From positions 1 to 47,150 of the forward strand of contig JACQFQ010000071.1 of the NCBI GenBank assembly GCA_016199985.1: a stretch of 47,150 nucleotides of DNA, read 5' to 3'. The notes below the pieces were generated by a model. It made no database searches, was not told the origin of the DNA, and saw only the letters and a list, made by a program, of their open reading frames with translations. A program made the translations under genes and the position numbers. Numbering within the stretch: the stretch's first letter is position 1; every line of letters starts with the position of its first letter. Source of the DNA: Verrucomicrobiota bacterium. GTDB lineage: Bacteria; Verrucomicrobiota; Verrucomicrobiia; Limisphaerales; UBA11320. Shown one piece after another: positions 34,971 to 43,252 of this stretch.

Positions 34971-36407
34971 TCAGGCGAGGACTTTCCGGATGACTTCGCC
35001 CGCTACGTCCGTCAGGCGATAGCGGCGGCCATTGTGAAGGTGGGTCAGCTTCTTGTGATCCATGCCGAGCAGGTGAAGCATCGTCGCGTGCAGGTCGTGG
35101 ACACTCACCCGATCCACCACGGACTTGTAGCCGATTTCATCCGTCTCCCCGTAGCTCGCGCCGCCCTTGATGCCAGCCCCCGCCATCCACGCCATGAATC
35201 CATTGGGGTTATGGTCGCGGCCGCCGCTGCCTTGAGACACCGGCATGCGGCCGAACTCGCCGCCCCAGATGACGAGAGTGCTGTCCATGAGGCCGCGGCG
35301 TTTTAGATCGGTGAGCAATCCGTGAATGGGCAGGTCGGTCGAGGCGCAGTGGTGCGAATGGTTCCCCTTGAGGTCGCTGTGGGCGTCCCACTCGCCGTCG
35401 CTGTAAACCTGCACGAAGCGCACGCCGCGCTCGATCAGCCGGCGCGCCATCAGGCATTTGGCGCCAATGTTCTTCGACACGTCCTGGCCCATACCATAGA
35501 GCTCCAGCGTCTCTTTCGACTCGGATGAGAAATCCGCCAGGTCGCCCGCCTCCATCTGCATCCGATAGGCCAGCTCGAAGCTTTGGATCCGCGCGAGCAG
35601 GTCCGGTTCACCCTGGCGCCGCGCGAGGTGACGGCTATTGATCTGCTTGAGAAAATCCAGCTGCGCGCGCTGATCGTCGCGCGTGACGCGCTCAGGCCGG
35701 GTTAGATTGAGAATCGGGGCGCCGGACGAACGGAAGAGCGTGCCCTGATAGCTGGTCGGAAGAAAACCGGCGCTCCAGTTGAGCGGGCCGCCCTTCACGC
35801 CCTGGTTGTTGCCGAGCACTACGTAGCCAGGCAGGTTCTGGCTTTCGCTCCCCAGCCCGTAGTTGATCCACGCGCCCGCGCTCGGAAATCCGGGCCGCGC
35901 GATGCCGGTGTTGATCTGGTAGAGCGCCGGCACGTGATCGTTCGACTCGCTGTAGAGCGACTTGATGAACGCGAAATCGTCCACATGCCTGGCCACATTC
36001 GGATACTTCTCGCAAACCCACGCGCCCGATTGCCCATGTTGCTTGAAGCTGAACGGGGACTTCATCAGCGGCCCGGGATTCCCATTGAACACGTCGATGG
36101 ATATCCGCTGTCCGTCGCGTTTCGTCAGCTCTGGCTTCGGATCAAACAAGTCCACCGAGCTGGGCGCGCCCTCCATGAACAGCCAGATGATCGACTTGGC
36201 CCGGGCCGGATAATGCGCCTGCCGCGGCGTCATCGGCGAAGAAATCGGCGCTTCGAAATCCGCGGCCGGCAAGGCGTCGCCCCTCAGCAGATCAGCGAGC
36301 GCCAGCATGCCGAATCCCGCGCCCGCCTTCATCAGAAAGTCCCGCCGGTTCGTGAACGACTCGTAGCGTCCGCAGTGATGTGATGAATGGTTCATGGCTG
36401 GGCGCAT
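34971..36407 (-). CDS. DUF1501 protein, Tat-exported (second copy)
   Basis: A 478-residue paralogue of the DUF1501 protein at 32659-34125. The Tat signal is NRRDFLMKAGAGFGMLALADLL. Shared landmarks are FMEGAPSSVDLFDPKPEL, KQHGQSGAWVCE, DGEWDAHSDLKGNHSHHCASTD, LVIWGGEFGRMP, GGRDHNPNGF and the C-terminal SVHDLHATMLHLLGMDHKKLTHLHNGRRYRLTDVAGEV. It begins immediately after the PSD1 gene at 36409, whose stop is 1 nt upstream. An alternative ATG at 36395 (MNHSSHH) cannot be ruled out. Substrate is unknown. Confidence 0.9.
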   Translation of the reverse strand: MRPAMNHSSHHCGRYESFTNRRDFLMKAGAGFGMLALADLLRGDALPAADFEAPISSPMTPRQAHYPARAKSIIWLFMEGAPSSVDLFDPKPELTKRDGQRISIDVFNGNPGPLMKSPFSFKQHGQSGAWVCEKYPNVARHVDDFAFIKSLYSESNDHVPALYQINTGIARPGFPSAGAWINYGLGSESQNLPGYVVLGNNQGVKGGPLNWSAGFLPTSYQGTLFRSSGAPILNLTRPERVTRDDQRAQLDFLKQINSRHLARRQGEPDLLARIQSFELAYRMQMEAGDLADFSSESKETLELYGMGQDVSKNIGAKCLMARRLIERGVRFVQVYSDGEWDAHSDLKGNHSHHCASTDLPIHGLLTDLKRRGLMDSTLVIWGGEFGRMPVSQGSGGRDHNPNGFMAWMAGAGIKGGASYGETDEIGYKSVVDRVSVHDLHATMLHLLGMDHKKLTHLHNGRRYRLTDVAGEVIRKVLA

Positions 36408-36408
36408 T

Positions 36409-39054
36409 TCAATCCACGTAAATGAATTCGTTGAGGGCGAAGAGCGTTTGGCAGAAATCGGTCAGCGCCAGATGGCGCGCCTCGTCCTTTGTCATTCCCG
36501 CATCCCGAGTCGAGCGCTCGAAGAACCTGGCCTGGATGAAATGCGCGCCGGGCTTCAGTTCGCCCGCCGAGGGTTCGCGGGCCAGCGCGAGTCGCCAAGC
36601 CAGCCGGACTTGCGCCTCGGGCTCGTTGCCCGCTTCTCGGGCCAGACGGCGCGCGAGATCCTCAGCGCGGGCGCGGATAAAGCGGTCATTCAGCAGCGCC
36701 AGAGCCTGAGGCGCCACGGTGGTGTTGACGCGACGGCCGCAGCTGGCGGTCGCGTCCGGGCCGTCAAAGGCCTGCATGAGCGGATACTGCACGACGCGTT
36801 TGTGGAACATGTAAACGCTGCGTCGGCGCGTGGCGGGAGTGTCTTTCAGGTCATTCGGATACGGATCCTTCATGTTGCGGGCCTGGATGGCTTCGGACGC
36901 GATGGGGGCCTTGAACGCGGGGCCGAACATTTCCGGATTCAACGCGCCGCTGAGGGCCAGGATGGAGTCGCGCAAAATCTCGGATTCCATCCGCTGTGGT
37001 CGGTGACGCCAGAGCAGACGGTTGTCCGGGTCAGACTTGGCTTTCGCCGGGTCGAACGCGCCGTCCTGGAGATACACCGCGCTTGTCATGAGGAGCCTGT
37101 GGAGCGGCTTGAGCTTCCATCCGCCCTTCACGAACTCGCGCGCCAGCCACTCCAGCAGCTCAGGATGCGTCGGCGGGTCGCCGCGCGCCCCGAAATCATT
37201 GACCGTGCGCGCCAACCCTTCGCCAAAGTGATGTTGCCAGACGCGGTTCACGATCACACGCGCGACAAGCGCGCCGGCCCCGTGATCCATATCGGTCATC
37301 CATTCGGCCAGCGCCCGCCGTTGCTGCGTCGATTCGGGCCGTCGGACTTCAGCGCGCGCGGCGGTCCAATACTCCGCGGGGCTCTTGCCGCGGGTGAGCG
37401 CCGTGAGAAAGCCCAGCTCCACCGGCTCGCTTCTGGCGCGAAAATCGCCGCGGGCCAGCAGGAAGGTTTCGCGCGGCTTCGCGCCAAAGTCCGCGAAGGC
37501 CAGCGCCGCGGGCAACGGCTTCGGTTTGCGGGCTTCCACCGCCTTGATCGCCATTTCGCTCGCGTCCCATTCGGCGCGCTCAGCGTCGGAAACAAACTGG
37601 CGGTAATCCTTCTCCTCCACTTGAAGCTGCTTGGAAAACTTCTTCGCCAGCTCTCGGGCTTGCTTGTTCTCGGGATCGTCCTTGAGCAGCGCCTTCTCCG
37701 TGTCGCTCACTTTCAACGCGTCCACTTTGGCGCGTCGCGCGGTTGCTTCGTGCGCTTTGCGAACCCGCTTGAGACAGTCGTCCCATCGCCGCTTCGCCGC
37801 GTCAAACTCCATCCTCCATTCCGATTCCGCCGCGCGAGCGAGCCGGACGTCGGCCAGCGACGCGAGAGGGACTTGAGCGCGGTCGCCGCCATTGAATGCG
37901 CTGAGCATCCGATAGTAATCCCGCCGCGGAATGGGATCGTACTTATGGTCGTGGCAACGGGCGCAGGCGAGCGTGAGGCCGAGCATCGCGGAGCCTGTGG
38001 TCGCGATCATGTCGTCCAGCTCATTGAAGCGAGTGCGGGTTCGCTCCTCTTCCATGAGGTTGGCCGGGAGCTCCGCATGAGCGCCGGCCACGATAAAACC
38101 CGTGGCGGCGACGGCCCGCGGATCGTCGGGCTCCAACTCGTCGCCTGCCAGTTGCCAGCGCGCGAACGCGTCGAAGGGCATGTCCTCGTTAAGTGCGCGG
38201 ATGACGAAATCCCGGTAGTGATAGGCCGTGGGCCGGTCGGCGTCGCCTTCCTGTCCATCACTGTCGGCGTAACGCGCGACGTCCAGCCAGTGCCGCGCCC
38301 AACGTTCGCCGTACCGCGGACTGGCCAGCAGCTCGTCAACCAGCGCTTCGACGGCCGAGCGCGGATTCCGCGCCTGGGCCCGGGCGAAAGCGTCGACCTG
38401 TCCGGGCGTCGGCGGCAGTCCGACGAGGTCCAAGTAGATTCGTCGGACGAGTTGCCGCGGGCCGGCCTCGGGCGAAAGCGCGAGTTTCTTCTCCTCCAGC
38501 GCGGAGACGATGAAACGATCCACCGGCGAGCGCACGGAGTCCATTCTTCTTGGCGCGGGCGGCGTCGCTCGCTTCAGAGGGAGGAAGGACCAATGCTTTC
38601 GGTCGTCATCCGTCACCACCATCTCAGACCGCCCCGCCGCGCCGGACGGCGACGCGCTCTCCGGCCACTCCGCGCCCGCATCAATCCAGCGCTTCAGAAG
38701 ATCAATTTGGCCAAAGGTCAACGGCTCGGCCTTCATAGGCATCCGCTCGCCGACATCCTTCGAGGAGACAAGGCGGATGACCCGGCTTTGAGAAGCGTGG
38801 CCCGGCTCGATCGCCCTTTCACCGGACTCGCCGAGTTTGAACGCGCCCTGCTTCGTGTCGAACCGCAGGCCGCCCTTCTGCTTCTCGGGCCCGTGACACT
38901 GGACGCAGTGAGCTTCCAACACGGGTCGCACCTCCCGCGCAAAATCCGGCGCGGCTCCCACGGCGGCGTTCGCAAGCCAAACGGCGATGGCGGCGACCAC
39001 GGCTTGCGGACGCGGGATCGTTTGCGCTGACGCCATTCGGTTCTTGGATCGCAT
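36409..39054 (-). CDS. PSD1-family protein with PSCyt1 cytochrome domain
   Basis: An 881-residue exported protein with three domains. After a signal peptide (AVVAAIAVWLANAAVGA), a PSCyt1 cytochrome-c-like domain carries heme motif HCVQCHGPEKQKGGLRFD, with DVGERMPMKAEPL probably supplying the Met. DUF1549 (about 165-390) has YLDLVGLPP, SPRYGERWARHWLDVARYADSDGQ and CARCHDHKYDPIPRRDYY. A charged, coiled-coil-like linker of about 110 residues precedes DUF1553 (EWMTDMDHGAGALVARVIVNRVWQHHFGEGL; AFDGPDATASCGRRVNTTVAPQALALLND). The start is set at 39054 (or 39036) because the signal peptide begins there. The frame stays open another 290 codons upstream, opposite the amidohydrolase gene, and that part is rejected. 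Confidence 0.88.
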   Translation of the reverse strand: MRSKNRMASAQTIPRPQAVVAAIAVWLANAAVGAAPDFAREVRPVLEAHCVQCHGPEKQKGGLRFDTKQGAFKLGESGERAIEPGHASQSRVIRLVSSKDVGERMPMKAEPLTFGQIDLLKRWIDAGAEWPESASPSGAAGRSEMVVTDDDRKHWSFLPLKRATPPAPRRMDSVRSPVDRFIVSALEEKKLALSPEAGPRQLVRRIYLDLVGLPPTPGQVDAFARAQARNPRSAVEALVDELLASPRYGERWARHWLDVARYADSDGQEGDADRPTAYHYRDFVIRALNEDMPFDAFARWQLAGDELEPDDPRAVAATGFIVAGAHAELPANLMEEERTRTRFNELDDMIATTGSAMLGLTLACARCHDHKYDPIPRRDYYRMLSAFNGGDRAQVPLASLADVRLARAAESEWRMEFDAAKRRWDDCLKRVRKAHEATARRAKVDALKVSDTEKALLKDDPENKQARELAKKFSKQLQVEEKDYRQFVSDAERAEWDASEMAIKAVEARKPKPLPAALAFADFGAKPRETFLLARGDFRARSEPVELGFLTALTRGKSPAEYWTAARAEVRRPESTQQRRALAEWMTDMDHGAGALVARVIVNRVWQHHFGEGLARTVNDFGARGDPPTHPELLEWLAREFVKGGWKLKPLHRLLMTSAVYLQDGAFDPAKAKSDPDNRLLWRHRPQRMESEILRDSILALSGALNPEMFGPAFKAPIASEAIQARNMKDPYPNDLKDTPATRRRSVYMFHKRVVQYPLMQAFDGPDATASCGRRVNTTVAPQALALLNDRFIRARAEDLARRLAREAGNEPEAQVRLAWRLALAREPSAGELKPGAHFIQARFFERSTRDAGMTKDEARHLALTDFCQTLFALNEFIYVD

Positions 39055-39173
39055 ACCTGTTTGAGGGCGGCGTCCGAGCCTACCTGGAGTGGATGCATAA
39101 GGGCAACATCGACGCGACGCCGGAGAGGGTTGCCTCCAAAACAAGCTGAAGGGGATGGCGCCTGGGAACAGGT

Positions 39174-39201
39174 TTGACTTGAAAGGATCGGGTTCCAGAA
39201 T
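39174..39201 (+). promoter_or_regulatory. Possible promoter for a leaderless amidohydrolase transcript
   Basis: TTGACT at 39174-39179, a 16-nt spacer and CAGAAT at 39196-39201 form a plausible sigma70 pair. The -10 box ends only 6 nt before the ATG at 39208, and no Shine-Dalgarno is present, so the transcript would begin at or near the start codon. Confidence 0.3.
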
Positions 39202-39207
39202 CCCGTC

Positions 39208-40935
39208 ATGAAATCCGTTCTCTTGTGGGCCCTGCTTTCTCTTGTCTGGATCGACGGCTTTGTCGCTCCTCCCGCTCGCGCGCAAGGGGTCGATGACTTG
39301 GTTTTCGAACACGGCCGGGTGGTGGATGGCGCCGGGGCGCCGGCGTTCAAGGCGGATGTGGCGGTGCGCAATGGACGCATCGCGGCCGTCGGACAACTGT
39401 CGGAGGAACGAAAGTCCAAAGCTCGACGGCGGATTGAAGCTTCTGGGTTGGTGGTCGCCCCTGGCTTCATAGATCTCCTCGGACAATCTGAATACAACGC
39501 CATGGTGGATCGCCGGGCGGCGTCGAAAATCACCCAAGGCATCACCACTGAAATAACCGGCGAGGGCGCGTCGATCGCCCCGCTCAATGCGCGGATGGTC
39601 GCGGACGGAGCTGCGACGTGGAAACGATACGGGCTTACCCCCACCTGGACCAACCTGGCGGGGTATTTCGCCTACTTCGCGAAGTCGCCCCCGACGATCA
39701 ACCTCGGCACCTTTGTGGGACTGGGAGGCGTGCGCGACCTCATCATCGGCCAGCAGGACCGTCGAGCCACCGTGGCCGAACTCGCCGCGATGGAACACCA
39801 AGTGGCCCGAGCCATGGAGGAGGGCGCCTTGGGTGTTTCCACCGCATTGCAATACGTCCCGGATATGTACAATTCCACGGAGGAGATCATCGCCATGGCC
39901 CGGGTGGCCGCGCGCTACGGCGGAGTCTATTTCACTCACCAAAGATCCGAGGAGGATCGCATTGATTCCTCATTGGATGAAGTCTTCCGGATCTCGAAGG
40001 AAGCCGGCATTCCCGCCAATATCTGGCACCTCAAGACAGCGAACCGTCCGAACTGGGGGCGCATGCCGAAAGTGCTCGAACGGCTCGAAGCAGCCCGTTC
40101 GCAAGGGATCGACGTCGCGGCCAACCAATATCCGTGGCCCGCGGCGTCCAACGGGCTCGACGCGTGCCTTCCGCCCTGGATTCGCGAAGGCGGCCGGGAC
40201 GCGCTGCTCAAGCGACTCCGGGACCCGGCGTTGCGGGCGCGGGCCAAGCAGGACATGGATGATGCCAAGGCAAGCTGGGAAAACCAGTGGTGGGGCGCGG
40301 GCGGCGCGCCCGGCGTGCTTCTCGCCTCCGTCCTGAATCCCGCGTTGAAACGCTACGAAGGAAAGACCATCGAGCAAATTGGGAAACTTCAGGAAAAGGA
40401 TCCGAAGGATGCCCTGCTCGACCTGGTTGTTGAGGATCAAGCCGGGTCCAGTTGCATCACCTTCATCATGCGGGAGGACGACGTCGTCGCCGCCCTGAAG
40501 CATCGGCTGGTGGCTTTTTGCACAGATTCCGGCGCCGCTGCGGAAGATGGCATTTTTTCCGAGGAGAAATCTCACCCCCGCGCCTGGGCGTCCACCGCGC
40601 GCATTCTCGGCTCCTACGTCCGCGACCAGCGTCTCCTGCCGCTCGAAGAGGCTATCCGCAAGATGACCTCCCTGGCTGCCGCCCGGGCCCAATTGCGCGA
40701 TCGCGGCCTCGTCAAGGAAGGGCTTGCGGCCGATCTCGTGGCCTTCGACCCGCTCACCGTGCGCGATGTGGCTACTTTCGCGGACCCTCTGCACTACTCC
40801 GTGGGCATCCCTTACGTCGCGGTCAACGGACAATTGGTCGTCGATAACAACAAGATCACGGCCGCTCGACCCGGCCGAATACTTTACGGGCCAGGAACGC
40901 GCGGCCACGCATCCAGGCGAAACCGAGGCGAATGA
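39208..40935 (+). CDS. Exported D-aminoacylase-like amidohydrolase with altered metal site
   Basis: A 575-residue member of the N-acyl-D-amino-acid deacylase branch of amidohydrolases. A signal peptide ends at ARAQG (residues 23-27). The usual PGFIDVHTHDD, whose two His bind metal, reads PGFIDLLGQSEYNAM here, with L91 and Q93 in place of the His pair. The metal-bridging Cys of the VGNCG loop is replaced by E119 (TGEGAS). H244 (YFTHQRSEED), H274 (IWHLKTA) and catalytic D440 (FCTDSG) are kept. It may therefore use one metal ion. I believe a subgroup with GQSE exists in other phyla, but its substrate is not known to me. It overlaps the following SDR gene by 4 nt. Confidence 0.85.
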   Translation: MKSVLLWALLSLVWIDGFVAPPARAQGVDDLVFEHGRVVDGAGAPAFKADVAVRNGRIAAVGQLSEERKSKARRRIEASGLVVAPGFIDLLGQSEYNAMVDRRAASKITQGITTEITGEGASIAPLNARMVADGAATWKRYGLTPTWTNLAGYFAYFAKSPPTINLGTFVGLGGVRDLIIGQQDRRATVAELAAMEHQVARAMEEGALGVSTALQYVPDMYNSTEEIIAMARVAARYGGVYFTHQRSEEDRIDSSLDEVFRISKEAGIPANIWHLKTANRPNWGRMPKVLERLEAARSQGIDVAANQYPWPAASNGLDACLPPWIREGGRDALLKRLRDPALRARAKQDMDDAKASWENQWWGAGGAPGVLLASVLNPALKRYEGKTIEQIGKLQEKDPKDALLDLVVEDQAGSSCITFIMREDDVVAALKHRLVAFCTDSGAAAEDGIFSEEKSHPRAWASTARILGSYVRDQRLLPLEEAIRKMTSLAAARAQLRDRGLVKEGLAADLVAFDPLTVRDVATFADPLHYSVGIPYVAVNGQLVVDNNKITAARPGRILYGPGTRGHASRRNRGE

Positions 40936-42038
40936 CAACGCATCGATCCAAACCGCTGCCCGTCACGCGGCGACGCCGGGGCCACGCCCACCCGCGCGAC
41001 AACCCGAGTCTTCCTGAAGTCATCAATACGGACGCCGAACTCGATGAGGTTCTGACCCGCCCCCGGCCCGTGCTGGTGGAGTTCATCCGGAGCGTGAGCA
41101 GTCCCCTGGTCATCCTGGGAGCCGGTGGAAAAATGGGGCCCACCCTCGCCGCGCTGGCCCAGCGCGCCGCCAAGCAGGCGGGACACGCCCTCAAAGTGAT
41201 CGCTGTGAGCCGCTTCTCCGACGCGGCGGCCAAGCATTGGCTTGAACAGCAGGGAGTGAAGACTGTCAGCGCGGACTTGCTGGAACGGAAGCAGGTCGAA
41301 CGCCTGCCGGATTCCACGAACATCATCTATCTGGTGGGACAAAAGTTCGGCACGAAACAGAATCCCGCCGCAACCTGGGCCGTCAACATCGTGGCGCCGG
41401 CGCACGCCGCTGAGCGTTACAAGGGGTCGCGAATCGTCGCGCTCTCCACAGGCAATGTGTATCCGCTCGTCGAGGTGAAGCGCGGCGGAGCCGACGAAGA
41501 GCGCGCGCTCACCCCCTTGGGCGAGTACGCGAACGCCGCCGTCGCCCGCGAACGCCTCTTTGAGCACTTCAGCCGCAAGCAAGGCACGCCCGTCGCGCTG
41601 TTGCGGTTGAGCTACGCGACGGAGCTGCGGTACGGCGTGCTCGCGGACATCGCCCGCAAAGTCCATGGCGGCGTGGCGATCGACGTGACCTCCGGCCACT
41701 TCAACTGCATCTGGCAAGGGGACGCCAACGAAATGATTCTTCGCTCGCTGCCGCTGGCCGGCAGTCCTCCGCTGGCGATCAATCTGACTTCACCGGACAT
41801 CTACCCGGTCCGCGGGTTGGCGACCCAGTTCGCGAAGCTCTTAGGCCGTCCGGCGAGATTCGTTGGGGCGGAGTCGGGTTCCGCCTTTCTCAGCAATACG
41901 AATCGGATGCGGACCGCGCTGGGCCGGCCTCCGACCGATTTGGAAGCCGTCATCCGTTGGACGGCGCACTGGGTAAGGAGCGGCGGCAGATCACTCAACA
42001 AGCCCACGCGCTTCGAGACGCGCGATGGAGCCTACTAA
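40932..42038 (+). CDS. NAD(P)-dependent epimerase/dehydratase (extended SDR)
   Basis: A 368-residue cytoplasmic extended short-chain dehydrogenase/reductase. The nucleotide-binding motif VILGAGGKMGPTLAAL lies at about residues 60-75, after an unusually long N-terminal extension of about 45 residues rich in Arg. STGNVYPLVE (about 174-183) and the later GEYANAAVARERLFEHF, with a Tyr a few residues ahead of the usual Lys position, occupy the catalytic region. The normal YxxxK is not obvious, so activity may be atypical. FNCIWQGDANEMILRSL and INLTSPDIYPVRGLA resemble sugar-nucleotide epimerase C-terminal parts. Overlapping the amidohydrolase and lying 2 nt before the DapA-like gene, it is clearly one operon with them. 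Confidence 0.85.
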   Translation: MTTHRSKPLPVTRRRRGHAHPRDNPSLPEVINTDAELDEVLTRPRPVLVEFIRSVSSPLVILGAGGKMGPTLAALAQRAAKQAGHALKVIAVSRFSDAAAKHWLEQQGVKTVSADLLERKQVERLPDSTNIIYLVGQKFGTKQNPAATWAVNIVAPAHAAERYKGSRIVALSTGNVYPLVEVKRGGADEERALTPLGEYANAAVARERLFEHFSRKQGTPVALLRLSYATELRYGVLADIARKVHGGVAIDVTSGHFNCIWQGDANEMILRSLPLAGSPPLAINLTSPDIYPVRGLATQFAKLLGRPARFVGAESGSAFLSNTNRMRTALGRPPTDLEAVIRWTAHWVRSGGRSLNKPTRFETRDGAY

Positions 42039-42040
42039 CG

Positions 42041-43114
42041 ATGCCCGACTATCCGTTCCCGCCCGCGTGGGTTTTGAGGAGGCTTCGGGAAGGCCAGGTC
42101 ATCAACGCCCATCCCCTGGCCCTGACGTCGTCGCGCAAGCTCGATGAGCGCCGCCAGCGCGCGTTGACGCGCTACTATCATGCGGCCGGCGTCGGAGGAA
42201 TGGCTGTGGGTGTGCACACGACGCAATTCCGCATTCGAGACGCGCAACATGGACTGCTCAAACCGGTGCTCCAGCTCGCTGCCGAAACCATCGCCGCGCG
42301 CGACGCGCGTGAACAGCGGGCGACGCTGCGCGTCGCGGGGATCTGCGGGCTCACCGGACAAGCCGTGAAGGAAGCCGCCCTCGTTCGGGAGCTCGGCTAT
42401 CACGCGGGATTGCTCTCGCTCGGCGCGTTGACGGGCCAGGGTGATGAAGAGATGATCGCCCACTGCGAAGCCGTTGCCCGCGAGACTCCGCTCTTTGGTT
42501 TCTACCTGCAACCGGCCGCGGGCGGGCGGCGACTGAGCCACGCGTTCTGGCGCCGCTTCGCGGAGATCCCGAATGTCATCGCGATCAAGGTTGCGCCCTT
42601 CAACCGCTACCAGACTTTCGATGTGATCCGCGCCGTCGCCGAATCCGGACGCGCGAACGAAATCGCCCTCTACACGGGCAACGACGACAACATCCTCATC
42701 GACTTGCTCACCCAATTTACGGCGCCGACCGGGCGGGGCGAGACGCGCTTGGGCATCGCGGGCGGCCTGCTCGGCCACTGGGCCTGCTGGACGCGCCGGG
42801 CGGTCGAACTCCTGAGCGATTGCAAACGATGGCGCGGTCTGGAGACCCTTCCGGCGCGTCTGCTCACGCTCGCGGCGCAAATCACGGACTGCAACGCCGC
42901 TTTCTTCGACGCCGCGAATCAATTCGCCGGCTGCATCCCCGGAATTCACGAGGTTCTCCGCCGCCAGGGATTGCTGGAGGGCGCCTGGTGCCTTGATCCC
43001 CACGAGTCGCTGTCTCCCGGTCAGGCGGACGAGATTGAGCGCGTCCATCGGGCGTATCCCCACCTCAACGACGACCAGTTCGTCCAGGAACATCGTGATG
43101 AATGGCTGTCGTGA
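42041..43114 (+). CDS. Dihydrodipicolinate synthase family lyase/aldolase (DapA-like)
   Basis: A 357-residue TIM-barrel enzyme of the DapA/N-acetylneuraminate lyase superfamily, which handles 2-keto acids through a Schiff base. The likely Schiff-base lysine is K183 in NVIAIKVAPFNRYQ, and Y155 in FGFYLQP occupies the position of the DapA tyrosine. GGMAVGVHTTQF (about 52-63) corresponds to the GTTGE pyruvate-binding loop but differs from it, so true DapA activity is unlikely. The start at 42041 (MPDYPFPP) is 2 nt after the SDR stop. Earlier in-frame starts lie inside the SDR gene. A catabolic step on a carbohydrate- or amino-acid-derived keto acid is inferred from the operon. Confidence 0.86.
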   Translation: MPDYPFPPAWVLRRLREGQVINAHPLALTSSRKLDERRQRALTRYYHAAGVGGMAVGVHTTQFRIRDAQHGLLKPVLQLAAETIAARDAREQRATLRVAGICGLTGQAVKEAALVRELGYHAGLLSLGALTGQGDEEMIAHCEAVARETPLFGFYLQPAAGGRRLSHAFWRRFAEIPNVIAIKVAPFNRYQTFDVIRAVAESGRANEIALYTGNDDNILIDLLTQFTAPTGRGETRLGIAGGLLGHWACWTRRAVELLSDCKRWRGLETLPARLLTLAAQITDCNAAFFDAANQFAGCIPGIHEVLRRQGLLEGAWCLDPHESLSPGQADEIERVHRAYPHLNDDQFVQEHRDEWLS

Positions 43115-43252
43115 AGACTTTCGCGGCGCCGAGGCAGCGCGCGCTTCCCTACAAGCCTGGCCGGCGCTGGATGCCACGGCATCCCTTCGCCCTTCTCTCA
43201 AACCGCTTTCGCCGCGCGCTTCTCTTTCTCTGTTGGCTGCTCGATGAAACGT

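Noticed and set aside
39055..39942. A 290-codon upstream extension of the second PSD1 gene
   Set aside because: Antisense to the amidohydrolase gene, no signal peptide or domain, low-complexity composition caused by GC-rich codons of the opposite strand.
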